NCBI RefSeq assembly: GCF_024713945.1
Contig: NC_134681.1
Coordinates: forward strand, 3,511,501-3,575,500
Source: Dermatophagoides farinae
Lineage: Eukaryota; Arthropoda; Arachnida; Sarcoptiformes; Pyroglyphidae
Direction of reading: 5' to 3'
Length of the DNA stretch: 64,000 bases
Shown here: positions 1 through 11,871 of the stretch, piece after piece
How positions within the stretch are numbered: the first letter of the stretch is position 1
Layout of the letters: each line of letters starts with the position of its first letter
The notes under the pieces: generated by a model
Seen by the model: only the letters and a program-made list of their open reading frames with translations
Database searches by the model: none
Told to the model about the DNA's origin: nothing
Position numbers and translations under genes: made by a program

Positions 1-14
1 CATACATCACATAC

Positions 15-119
15 CATTATTTCATTTGTAACACCTGCTGGAATCCAATCATAACGTTGCTGCTGCTGCTGCTGCTGCACTTGTTGTATCGTTTGATAAT
101 CGAAAATTATCGATGACAT
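15..119 (-). CDS. Partial coding exon, possible start of a PET-domain (Prickle/Testin-like) gene
   Basis: Read on the minus strand, an open frame of 35 codons begins at an ATG (119-117) and ends in phase 0 at position 15, where ATG is followed by GTATGT, a good splice donor (GT at 14-13). The gene therefore continues left, out of the window. The peptide has a short N-terminus, two Gln, Val, seven Gln encoded by (CAG)6CAA, and then RYDWIPAGVTNEIM. The spacing Y-x-W-x-P-x-G is the opening signature of PET domains, which precede LIM domains in Prickle, Testin and LMCD1 proteins (planar polarity and cytoskeleton roles). Only about 13 residues of the possible domain are visible, so the family is an inference. 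The frame stays open upstream of the ATG. An alternative is that this is an internal exon with its acceptor at the AAG before GTGCAG (phase 1). Splice donor, frame and motif agree, but the piece is short. Confidence 0.4.
20..83 (-). repeat. CAG/CAA glutamine tract inside the left-edge exon
   Basis: The plus strand reads (CTG)n around 60-77, which on the minus strand is six CAG and one CAA, preceded by CAA CAA GTG (78-86). In the open frame that ends at 15 this is a Gln run directly before the YDWIPAG motif. It is a likely length-polymorphic coding microsatellite. Confidence 0.6.
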
Positions 120-3100
120 TATTTCAAAATTGTGGAAAAAACAGAAACAAAAACAAAAAAAAAATTTCGCTATCCACTTATATAAAGCATCATCAATTGT
201 TGTTGTTGTTTTTTTTTAAAAAAAAAGATAACCAAATTCCTACGTGTGTGTGTGTGCGTGTGATCAGAGAACAGAAAAAAAATCGATTGATTTATTGATC
301 AATTTTTATTGTTCCGTGCGTATATTTGAAACAACATCATGTAAATCGATAAAGAAAAAAAAATTAACAATGACTACGACCACGGTATGACAATATTATC
401 GTATTACAGTAAGAAAAAAAAACCTAATGAAATGTGACAATTTTAAAAAACACTGACAATCACACATTAGAGTTGCTGTATTGCTTTTATTTTTCACTTG
501 AAATAAAGCCAGATTAAATTAAGTAATACGAAGAATTCATTTCAAATGCTAATGATATGACAGTGGATGATGATCATGATGATTTTCTTCTTGGCAACCT
601 AATTACACTACTAAATTGAAGTATTAATTCCGCATTTTAAGTTTAACACATCACACACACACACACAATGAAGAAATGGTTGTGAAAAAAAAACAAAAAA
701 TCATTTTACAACACAGAGAAAAATAAAACTTTTTTTTTTAATTTTTTTTTTTTTTTTGGCACAGCATGATTCAAGCACATGAAAAAAACATACGACGATG
801 ATGATGATTATTTTGTTACTGAATGATGATGATGATGATGATGATTTTGGGTATTTTTGAACATTTTAAAAATTTGAATCAAAACAAGAGATAGAGACAG
901 AGAGAGAGAGAGAGGAATCAATGGAATGATTTCTTTTTTTTTGTTTGACGATGTTTGTCTTATTCACGAATCCAAGTGTGTGTGTGTGGTGGTGGTGATT
1001 TATGACCAAAAACAAAAAACAAAAATCATCAAAGAAAGCAACCAATGTGTTTATTATTATTGGAATTGCGTGAATTTTGGTTTTTTTTCTCTCTCTTTCT
1101 CTCTCTCTTGCTCGCTCGCAATTTCATTTGATACTTTGAATTGTAGAAAATATTCTATGATGGTAAATAATTTAGTTCACAACGATGACAACACAAACAC
1201 TGTGATTGGTGGCAAGAATTTGCCTAATTTTAATATTCTATACTTATTCTTCAAACAAACAAAAAAAGGAGAAAAAAAAACAAATTATTGTTTATCATGA
1301 ATAAACAATATAATAATAACGGTTGTATAAAAAACAGTGTGTGAAAACAATTTTTTTCAATCATAATAATAATAATGATGATGATGATGATGATGGTAAA
1401 CAATGGAAATTGTTCGTATTCAAATAAGCCATATGTGTATTGTGTTGAGAGTATAGGACCATATGTGTGAAATTTTTGATTGTTTTCCATTGCAATGCTG
1501 AAATTGTACATGGCCGTAATCACCATCATCATCATCATCATCATCATGATCTCAATATGGACGAAAAATCATTCGATGACCGGATATATAATGTCCATTT
1601 ATAATCAAAAGAAAAAATTGTTTGTATGATAATAGTTTATGTTTTTGCACAACTGATGAAACTGATGATTTTTTTTTCACAATTTCTAACTTCATTTTGA
1701 TATATGTATCGATATCAATCATCTCAATCAAAATGAATGATCTGTTTATGTTTTCAATGTTTTACATTCATTTTATCCCATATTGAATGTGTGTGTGTGT
1801 GTTGATGTTTATGTATGGAATTTAATGATCAAAATTAATTAATTATATGTCCCAATCATCATTTGCATAGTTTTAAACATCAAAATCATTAACCCAAAAA
1901 AAATAAATTTGAAAAAAAAATTACAAAACCACGTCTACCATCTATGAGACAAACAAAGAAAAAAAATGTAACGTTTTTAATTGTTACGACAACAGATGGC
2001 GTTGTCAATTCTTTTATTTTATTGTTGAAAATGAAAAAAAAAATCTGAAAAAAAACAGAATGAATGGATCCATATCACGCTATCGGATCATTTTTTTTAA
2101 AAAAACAACACAATCATCAATTGTTCTGTTCTGTTATGTTTCGTTTTATTTTTGGCTTTGTATTCACAATCGAGAAATAAAAAGAAAAAAAATGTTTGCA
2201 ACAAAGCAAATGGCAACAATTCAATATTGTTCAATCTATGTAATTTTCATTGATATTTTCAAAAAGATAAACTTTTCAATAGATTTGTAATCCAGAAAAA
2301 AAATAAAATGAATAGATTTAATCTTTCTGAATACTCCATCATCATCATCATTATTATTATTATGGCCGGTCAATTAGAGAGAGAGAGAGAACGAAAGGTG
2401 GACAATCAATTTTTTTTTTGCTTTCAAAATTTAACGATTGTCATGAAATATATGGTGGTTGTGGTGGTGGACAAATTATAATAAAGAAGACCGATCATCT
2501 TTGGCTGATAATAATAATAACGATGATGATGATGATGATGACCAAAACATATAACAACCACCATTTTGATTATCAAATATTCCAGGTGTACGATCATTTT
2601 TTTAATTTTTTTTTTATTTTTTACTTTGAACCAATTTTTTTTACTGTTTTTAATATCTCGAGGTTATCATCATCATCATGGTTTTTGACGTGTTTTTCTT
2701 GGTTACTGCTGCTGATTTTGACAGCTTCAAAATCATTAGAATATGGTTAGCATATCATACAATGATGTTCTGAATTTTATTTTTTTTTTATTTCATTTCA
2801 TTTTACTTCATTATCCTCATCCTCATCATCATCATCATCATAAAACTTTACCGACGTGGATAGATGGTGGAAAAATTTCCATTTTGGTTGCATGGTATGT
2901 GGCCCCTGTATGTTATGGTTATGGCCATATATGCACGATATACTTATATGATATGTCAAAATTTTTTCCATTTTTTCCATTTTTTTTATTCCATAAATGA
3001 ATTATGGGTACGTTTTTTTTTTTGCTTTCCAGAATTTTCAAATAAACATTTCATTTCATTTTATTATCCTTTTTTTTTGCTCTGGATTCATGGTGGATTG

Positions 3101-6100
3101 GAATTTTGTTTTTTTTTTAGCTTTAATGGCTTAAACCGAATATATATAAGAAACATGAAATGAAATAAAATTGAAAATAATAAACCATATTTCTCCATCA
3201 TCACTGTATGTCATTGAATAATGTTTTTTTGGGATCCACTACACTACACTTAATATTCAATGGACCGATCGTAAAAAAAAATGACAAGATCATCATCATC
3301 ATCATCATAATCATCATATTGTGTGGCCAATAAAGAGAAAAAAAAACATTTTGTCAATCGTAAATCAATGTTTGTTTGTTTGTTTGTATTTTCAATATTT
3401 GTAAAAAAAAGGAATAAAAATGTCATTTTTGTTCTGGTTAAAAATTTGAAAATTTCTTTTTTTTTCACCATTGAAATCAAGAGAAAAAAAAATCATATCG
3501 GATATGATGATGAAGAGAAAAATTCTAACGAAAACAAAAATAAAAAATTAAAATTGCAATGCCAATGGATTTGGATTCATTATTGTAATTACATATATTC
3601 GGTTTTCATGCGATTCTTTTGAATGTGACCAGTACATAATGGGCAACGCCTGATAATTGGAATGATTTGTCGCAATCATCATCATTATTATTGCATGTCA
3701 ATGTCCACATTTCTATCCATAAATATTATATACTGGTTGTCTTGTATAGCAAATGTTTATAGGTAAAACATGCACACAAACACTAATTTTATTTGCTTTA
3801 ATGGTGCCAAAAATTTTTTTAAAATGGCCGGATATTGATTGATTGATTGATTTTTCGTTTCTCACTCTTTATTTTTTAACTAGTCAACTGAAAAAAAACA
3901 CTGTTCACATGCACACATATTTTATCCGGTGGATTTCAACTTTTTTTTTGTTCATTTCAATCATTGATTGATTAAGTGCTATTTTGATCTGTGTGTGTGT
4001 GTGTGTGAAAAAGAGAGAAAAAAAATGAAAATAGATTACATCCATCTGTGTGTGTGTGTGTGTGTACGTGTGATGTGTGAATATTCATTTTTTCAAGAAA
4101 AACATACACAAACACATACAAGAAATCTGCATTGCTTGCGGGAAATAATGATGATGATGATGATGATGAATTTCAAAATTTCAAAAAAAACCGAATGGGA
4201 TAAATTGTAAAAAGTGGGCCTATAATAATGTGTGTGTGTGTGAGTAGAAAATGATTGCAACTCATCATCATCATAATATGCGAAAAAAATGGATATAAAA
4301 AGATTAACACCGAAAAAAAAGAGAGTATGAATGAGTTGTTGTTGCCTATCATTGATGAAATTTACACCTTTGTTCATTTTCTTCTTTTTCGTGGCAGTGG
4401 TGGTGTTGGTGGTGTTGATTCAATACAAACTTTCGATTACGTATTGTCAGGTATTCATTATTATTATTGTCGATCGTGATTCTTTTTTGTTTTTGTCATT
4501 GAAATTCCCATTATAGAAAAAGAAGAGTTTTCATTATTCATCATCATCATCATCATCAAAAACAAAACTCGATGATGTTGATCACGATGTAAATGATAAA
4601 TTTGATTTTTCACATTCTCTCGATAATTGGGCGATAATAATTTTCTTTTTTCTCGTTATAATTGGACAATTGTTTCGGTTTACTTTTCAAAAATTTTTTT
4701 TTTTTTTTGATTTAATCATCATCATCATCAATAATTATCATTTTTTTCTTCACAGTGCAGTTTTTTGTTTTGGTTTTCATTGGTGTTGTGTATTGTTGAA
4801 AAAAAACAGGCTAAAAAACAATGAAATCTGAAACTATATGTATGTAGAGAGATGAATGAATCAAATTACTTGAAACAAGGTGAACAAGTCAACACCTGGA
4901 CCTGATGGATTGACGTGATGGCCAGTTTGGCAATTTTTTTTTTAGCCACCATCAGAGAGACCTCACACACAACAACAACAACACATACGGTAACATGGAA
5001 AATTGATGAACATATAATAACTCGATTTTCATCAAATAACTAGCCATTATATATAAAATATAATTTTCTTCATTTTTCATTTTCTTTCTTTAATTTCATC
5101 AAACCATCATTATCATCATTGCCATTTGGTTTGGTTGTATTTTTTTTTATTCAAGCCAGAAGCCATATTTATTTTACAACAACAACAACAACAACAACAA
5201 GAGGAAGAAGAAAAAACAAAATGATAATTATCACACCACCACCACCATCACCACACACAGGTACATATATATAGAATCATGTTTCTGTGTTTAGCAGTGA
5301 GTGGAGCAAAACCAGAATCATTGTCAAATTTCAGTCAAAAAAAAAAATATAGGATTTTTTTTCAATTTAGGAATGTTTTTTTTTAAATGTTTAAAAATGG
5401 AATGAATTTTTTTTTACTGGCTGGTGATGGTTTCACATCATCATCATCATTTAAATATCATTAACATTTATATCAAGGACATAAAAATACAACAAATGAC
5501 AATGACAATGATGATAATGATGATTTTCTGTATATATGAATAATAAATGTAATAATAATGATTATGATGATGATGATGATGATTGTTATTAAATACTAAA
5601 ATGTCGATTCTGAATGTTGTCCTGGATGATGATGATGATGATATTCTCTTTCTCTTTCTTTCTCTCACTAATAAACAATTAGCCCATTTGGAATGCAAAA
5701 TTTTATTCATCATCATCATCATCATCATGAAATACAATGACGACAACGACAACAACAAAACCTCAAACCTAATAATTATTTATTTGACATTTTTTTTGTC
5801 TGTTGTTGTCATCATTGATTTAGAATGAGTAAAAAAAGAGGTGAAAAATTTTTTTTTTTTATCAATTTTCAATTGACAAAAACATTGTCGAGACAACGAA
5901 AAAAAAAATTCCATGTAATGTCAAAAATTGACCAAAAACAAACATTTGTAAACAAAACAAAAAAAATAAACAAAGATTGATTTGCGGTTTGTGTATACAC
6001 CGATGATGATGATGATGAGAACAATCTTTCTTCTTCATACATATATGTAAACGAATTCCGAAACACAACACAAGTCCATAAATTTTAATCATCATCATCA

Positions 6101-6753
6101 TGTTTGGTTAACCATGTCCAAAAAAAAAAAAAAATTTTTTTTTTGCTTTTTGTGTGTGTGTATGTTTGGTGATCATCATCATCATCACCCAATGAAAATA
6201 TCTTTTCTTCCATGTGTGGCCCATTTACAATGCAGAGGTAAAAAAAAATCGTGAAAAATGTGAAAACAAAAAACACGAAATGTACACTTTGGCGTCTTCT
6301 TTTTTTTTTTGTTTTGTTTTGTGTTGTTTTGTTTACTCACACTACTACTTACTACTACAACTGACAAACAAACAAACAAACAAAACATAATTCATTTCAC
6401 ATCAATTTTGAATTTAACAACAATATATATTCATCATTCGACCAAAAAAAAAAAACGAAAATTTTTTTGACAAGTGAAAAATCCTTACTGAAAATGTGTG
6501 AAATGTTTTTTCGTTTGTTTGTTTGCGTTTTTTTTATCTCGGTTAAGCAATAAAGGATGCTGCTGCTGCTAATAAGCAATGGCCACACAAACATCGTTTT
6601 TTTTCAAGTTTAATCGAATTTTGCTGCTCCACCATTCAAGGTAAGAAGATGATGGTCATAAGTCCATTTTTTTTTCATTCCCTTTAAATAATGATTGCGC
6701 GCGGTAACTTTCACAAAAAAAATTTTTTTTTTCTCGTTTTCTGATTATTTGTT

Positions 6754-6792
<39 letters not shown>
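6754..6792. repeat. (ATC)13 microsatellite
   Basis: An uninterrupted run of thirteen ATC units, continuing as TCGTCATTACG. It is one of the longest pure copies of the trinucleotide that dominates the window. The same unit is translated as His or Ser in plexin exon 1. Confidence 0.95.
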
Positions 6793-7650
6793 GTCATTAC
6801 GATGTTATTGTTGTTGCTGATGTTGCTGTTGTTGTTGAAGAGACCACCATCAATGCAAAATAGTTTTTTGGTTTTTATTTTCTATGCTTATGATTATGGA
6901 TGTTTTACCACCACAACCACCACCGCTGTTATTATTACAACTACCACTAAACTGATTTCATTATCATTCTTTGTGTGATTTGTGTAAATGTATGATGTGT
7001 ATATGTGTGTGCTTGATCATCATCATCATCATATATTTAATCTGATCTGATCATCAAAGAAGATTATTATTATTATTATTATCAAAACATCATTGGTCAT
7101 CATCATATTATATATTAGATATATTAGATATAATAAGCTTCTTTTCATTTCTCTTTTTTTCCATTTTCTGATTTAGTGTTCTATTTCAAGAATAACGAAA
7201 ACGAAAAAGAAAAGAAAAGAAATTGATGGATGGATGTATGGATGAATGAATTGACCAAACCTTTTTCGAATGCACCCATTGGCCAACCGATAGCTTGGAA
7301 ATTTTTTTTTGTTTCTTTCTTTGCTATAGAATTGATGGATTCATTTTTTTGTCTATTTGAAACTTGCAAAAATCGATTATAAATCGAATTTTGAAATTAT
7401 TTTGCTTGCTGTTGACTGCTGCTGCTATTTATCCAATTTTTTTTCATTTTGGCTATTACCACCTGAGAATAATGACCACCACCACTAACACCACCATCAC
7501 CACCAGCATCATCATCACCATAAGAATAATCATCAATACTAAATTCATGATTGACCACCCAAAATGAATTTTTTTTTTCGTCTTTTTCTTAAAGATGGTG
7601 AATGAGAAAAAAAAACTAGTTAAACAAGCACCCTCTACACCTTATTACAT

Positions 7651-7697
7651 TAGGTAGGTAGGTAGATAGATAGATAGATAGGTAGGCAGGCAGGCAT
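7651..7697. repeat. Compound TAGG/TAGA/CAGG tetranucleotide repeat
   Basis: Successive blocks of TAGG, TAGA, TAGG and CAGG-type units with no spacer, then GCATGCAGTCAGG. This reads as a tetranucleotide array whose unit has drifted by point changes at two positions. No coding role is seen. Confidence 0.9.
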
Positions 7698-7901
7698 GCA
7701 GTCAGGTAAACAGTAAGACTTGGGTGCCACACACACACACACGCACTGGACTATAAATCGATAGAACCTTAAACACAACAACAAATAATAATAATTCAAA
7801 AATACAAAAAGCCGCCAGTTGTTCATCATCATCATCATCATCATGATCATCGTTGTTGTTTGTTGATCATGACGATCATGATCGACTACAACGACGGCCA
7901 C

Positions 7902-7932
<31 letters not shown>

Positions 7933-8372
7933 GAAGAAAGTCAATTATCTTCAATCATTCATTCTCAATAGTGGCTCTTTTTCTTTTTCTTTCTATTTCT
8001 GATACATAGAAAACTAGCAAGCAAACGAGAATTGAATTGTTGAATGATTGAATCTACTCTATGATGATGAAGGTCGAACCAAACAAACAACAGGAAAAAA
8101 AGATGAAAAAAATATCCTGAAAAAATAGACAAAGACCTATGATTATCATCGAAATGTTTCGAGAGAAAAAAAAATCATCCAATTTTTTTTTCTCATTTTT
8201 AGTTAGTTTTCATTTTCATCATCATCATCATCGTCATCAATGAAAGATAGGTTAGGCATAGATTCTATATCCATCCATCTGTCTCGGGTTTTTTTTCTGT
8301 ACGAAAAAAAAACGAAAAATAACTACTAAGGGACCTGGAAGTTTATAATGATGATGATGATGGAAAAAAAAC

Positions 8373-8487
8373 CTTGTTGTCTTGTCTTTTGGGCTTGAAG
8401 TGAATCACTTGAATCATCACTACTATACATATTACAACCACCGACGTCGTTGTCGACGAATTCGTGGTCGTTGGTGAACTTTGACAT
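8373..8487 (-). CDS. Candidate coding exon, unknown protein, acidic/Ser-rich
   Basis: On the minus strand an ATG at 8487 opens 38 codons plus one base, ending CAACAAG before GT (8372-8371). The peptide starts MSKFTNDHEFVDNDVGG and continues with a Ser/Asp-rich part and QAQKTRQQ. Unlike most of the surrounding DNA it has no homopolymer or microsatellite, includes several C-ending codons (TTC ACC AAC GAC CAC) and reads like real protein. The frame is also open upstream to 8619, where it becomes Lys-rich and repeat-like. The weak point is the donor: GT is followed by a T run. I recognise no domain. Phase 1 would be compatible with the alternative acceptor in the left-edge exon (AAG then TGCAG), so this may be an upstream exon of that gene. 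It could also be a chance open frame. Confidence 0.28.
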
Positions 8488-9018
8488 TTGGGTGCCTAAT
8501 TTTATTTTTATTTTTTTTTTCAATTTTTTGTTTTCTTCGCTTATATTTGGGTGGCTATTTATCGTTGTACACGTTACTGTGTCTACGATCAGCGTGTGTG
8601 GTAACCACCAATTGATCAAAATGTAAAGAAAAGAAAAGAAAAACGAAATGATTTTCTGTCTGACCTACAAAATGAGAAAAAAAACAAACTACCAATGAAT
8701 GAAACAGGGAATGAATTGAAATTCTGAATTTCAATTTTTACAACAACAACAACAACAACAAAATGAAAATTCCTAACCAGAACAACAAAAAAAAAAAAAT
8801 TGAAAAAAAGTTGGCCCCACAGTCCACTTATATTCAATCATCAAATATAATAATAAATGTGCTGATGTTCATTTGTCAAATAAAACTTGTGATGGTGCAA
8901 AAAAAAACGTGTTCAACATTCTTTATTCCTGTGTGTGTGTTTTTTTTTCCTAGGCTAGATGAATGAATAGTGATTATGATGATGATGAACGGTTGGGTAT
9001 TTGTTTCGTTTGGTTTCA

Positions 9019-9045
9019 TTTTTTTTTTTTTTTTTTTTTTTTTTT
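9019..9045. repeat. T27 homopolymer
   Basis: Twenty-seven consecutive T, flanked by TTTCA and GATGAAAAC. It is the longest T run in the window; most A/T runs here are 7-10 nt. No target-site duplication or retrotransposon body is visible next to it. Confidence 0.9.
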
Positions 9046-9690
9046 GATGAAAACAATATGGCCCACATTGCCTGTTTTGTTTCCGGTTTTTGTTTAGGTT
9101 TGTCTGTTTTTGTTTTTTTTAAATTTTTGTTTGTTTCTGGTTTGCCGCCTGTTTGGTTCCGGTTAGTTTTTTTTCGGTTTGTGTGCGTGTGTTGTGAAGA
9201 GGAGAAAAAAATTTTTACATTTTTATCTTTTTTCTCATTTGTTTGTAATAATTTGAAATTTAGAATAAAAGAAAAATGGAATTTTGATCATAGAACACGA
9301 ATATTCAGCCATCGAATCGATCAAAACAGCAGAATTTTCGTTTTTCATTTTTACAACTTGAAACTGTCATCATCATCATTATGATTTTGATGATGAAAAG
9401 CTCACACACACATTGAATTAATGGTCATTAATACTTTTTTTCCACGAATTGAAACCTATTCATTCATCTACACACAATACACACATCTCTCTTTTCACAA
9501 ATAATAAAAGAAAAAACGATTCATATATCGATGAATTTGATTGATTAGTTAGTCATTGAACCAACAAGCAAACAAGCACCTTTTTTTATTTCAACATTCT
9601 CAACAACCACAACAGGGGACCAACAAAGAAGAATTTTTTTTTCTTTTATTTTTTTTTCATTCACCATATCGAATTGAATGTAAATGAGCA

Positions 9691-9715
9691 TTTCGTTTCG
9701 TTTCGTTTCGTTTCG
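9691..9715. repeat. (TTTCG)5 pentanucleotide repeat
   Basis: Five exact TTTCG copies followed by TCTTTT. Shorter TTTCG and CGAAA pairs occur elsewhere in the window. No function is apparent. Confidence 0.9.
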
Positions 9716-11845
9716 TCTTTTTTGGTGAAACGAAGAAAAAAAATTAATTTTCAAAACTATTCGAATATGGTGTAAATGTGCCCGTCAGCTAATTCACACA
9801 CACACACAAACACACATATAATATTCATATTCACAAAGTTTTTTTTCCTCTTTCTTTCTGTCACACTCGTATATTTCATGTGAATTCACATGCCAATCAT
9901 CAAACAAACAGACAAACAGACAGACAAACAAACAAACAAACCAAGTCCGGACACCTTTTGCTTCTTCATTGGGGTGATTGTTTTTTGTTTGTAATGAATG
10001 AAAGGATTTTTCAATCATCAAGATTATTGTCGTTGTGGGTGTCATTTATTTCTTATCTTTTTGAATTGAGATACGAGAAAAAAAAGAATACCGAGATAAT
10101 CATCATGTTATGTAATAAAAAAAAATTGTGTACAGTTGCCCACCATTCATTCCCATTAATTAATTCTCTATACGTATATTTCAATCCATTGACCTTTTCT
10201 TTTATCCGTATTTGTTGGGTTTGTTTTTTTTTTATCTTTTCTCTCATACACCAACAACAATCATGATGATCGTCATTTTGTATTCAATCAATTGAATGGG
10301 TCATCAGTTCATTGTTGTTCATCATCATCATCATCATTCAATGTGATAATCGAATTGAAATTATAATTCCATTATAGTGTGTGTATGTGTGTGTAGATAA
10401 TGGTAATAACCAAACGAAACAAAATGATTATCACCGAGATTCAATCATGATGATGAAATGCTTCTTGATTTTGATTTGTGTGTGTGTGTGTGTGTTCATT
10501 ATCCAATCTTTGATTCATCAATCGATTTTCGTACGATATAATCATCAGAAATCTTTTTTTTTTTTTGCCATGGCTAAATGAAGATGATGATGATGCTTAA
10601 AGCACAATGTGAAAAAAAAAATTCATTGCCAAAAATTTTCAATGTTAGATGACCGAATGTATAATAATAATGATGATTTGGCAATGCCAAAAATGTAATT
10701 TGTCTACCTATAATGATGATGATTATTATTAGAATCAACACAGTACATGGCCAAAAAACTTTACCAAACCAAACCAAACCAAACCATCCAAGCAACCAAC
10801 CAACCATCAAGCAGCAAATAGCACCAAGAAATAATGATTAAAAAACACAACACACACAAAATTCACCTATGGTCACTAGAGATAGATGGATAGATAGATA
10901 AATGGCTGGCCTTTTTTTCAACAAACATAGCAATACACTATTATTATGTACAAACGATTCATGATGATGATGATGATGTGGATCAAACTTGAATACGAAA
11001 AAAAATGAGTGAGAGAAATAAGGAAATAGGCATGTGCACGAGCCAAATTATTCATGTGTCTGTGTTGGGTGATGATGAATACTGTAAAGAATCCAATATA
11101 TGAGTGTGTGTGTGTGTGTAATAGATAAATTTGATCTAATTTTTTTTTCTAATGAACAACAACATTCAACTGCAAAGTCACGATGAGGATATGAATTTAA
11201 TCTGTGTGTGTCTGTGTGTGTGTGTGTGTGATGGAATGTAGAAATTCAATGAATTATGTAATAATCACATGATTATCAAAGGAAAGAGACAGCGAGAGAG
11301 AGAGAGATAGGTGATTGGATTTTTTTTTCTTGATTTTTGCATTAAAAATTTTACTAGTTTTTTTGCGTAATTGAATTTTTGTTGTTGTTGTCAATCGATC
11401 TATTGATCGATAGATTCATAATTATTTTTTTCTGATTTTGTCATGCAAGATTCTCCTTTTTTTTCTTCATTATTGTCATTGACATGATGAAATCACAATT
11501 ATTAGATTCTGAATTGATTCATCATTGATGAATTTGATTCGATCGAACGATCAAATTTGATAATCAATTTATCATTTGATGATTATCACAAATGATCATT
11601 TTATTAATGTAATATTTCGACACTCACACACAGACACACAGACAGACAGGTAACAAATTGAATTTCGAGGAATTTTTTTTGTTTTTAAAAAATGAAAATT
11701 CAACTCCCACGCATGCACATTTAAAATCAATGATATAAAAATTAATTTCTAAACAAAACAAAAAAAACAAATCAAGAACAACAATAATAACAGAAATTTC
11801 TCAAACTTTAAATTTCATCATCATCATCATCATCATCATAATAGA

Positions 11846-11871
11846 CAATCAATCAATCGATTGATTGATTG
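11846..11871. repeat. 26-bp perfect palindrome of CAAT/ATTG units
   Basis: Three CAAT units plus C meet G plus three ATTG units with no spacer, giving 13-bp arms centred on the CG between 11858 and 11859. GATT units continue to the right. The sequence could form a cruciform. It probably arose by expansion of a tetranucleotide on both sides of an ATCGAT core. Confidence 0.9.

Larger units (their letters stand above)
120..8372. other. Gene-free AT-rich DNA with many microsatellites
   Basis: I recognise no gene here. The stretch is a mosaic of A/T runs, (AC)n at 651-667, (GAT)n at 823-845, (AG)n near 895-914, (CAT)n at 1524-1547, a 13-copy (ATC) run at 6754-6792 and a compound tetranucleotide at 7651-7697. 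Open frames are translations of these repeats (Met, His, Asp, Val/Cys runs). A segment near 1144-1235 follows a TTGTAG acceptor-like site and reads as mixed-composition peptide on the plus strand, but it has no convincing donor. If the left-edge gene starts further upstream, this interval could include its 5' UTR or a long first intron. Confidence 0.6.
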
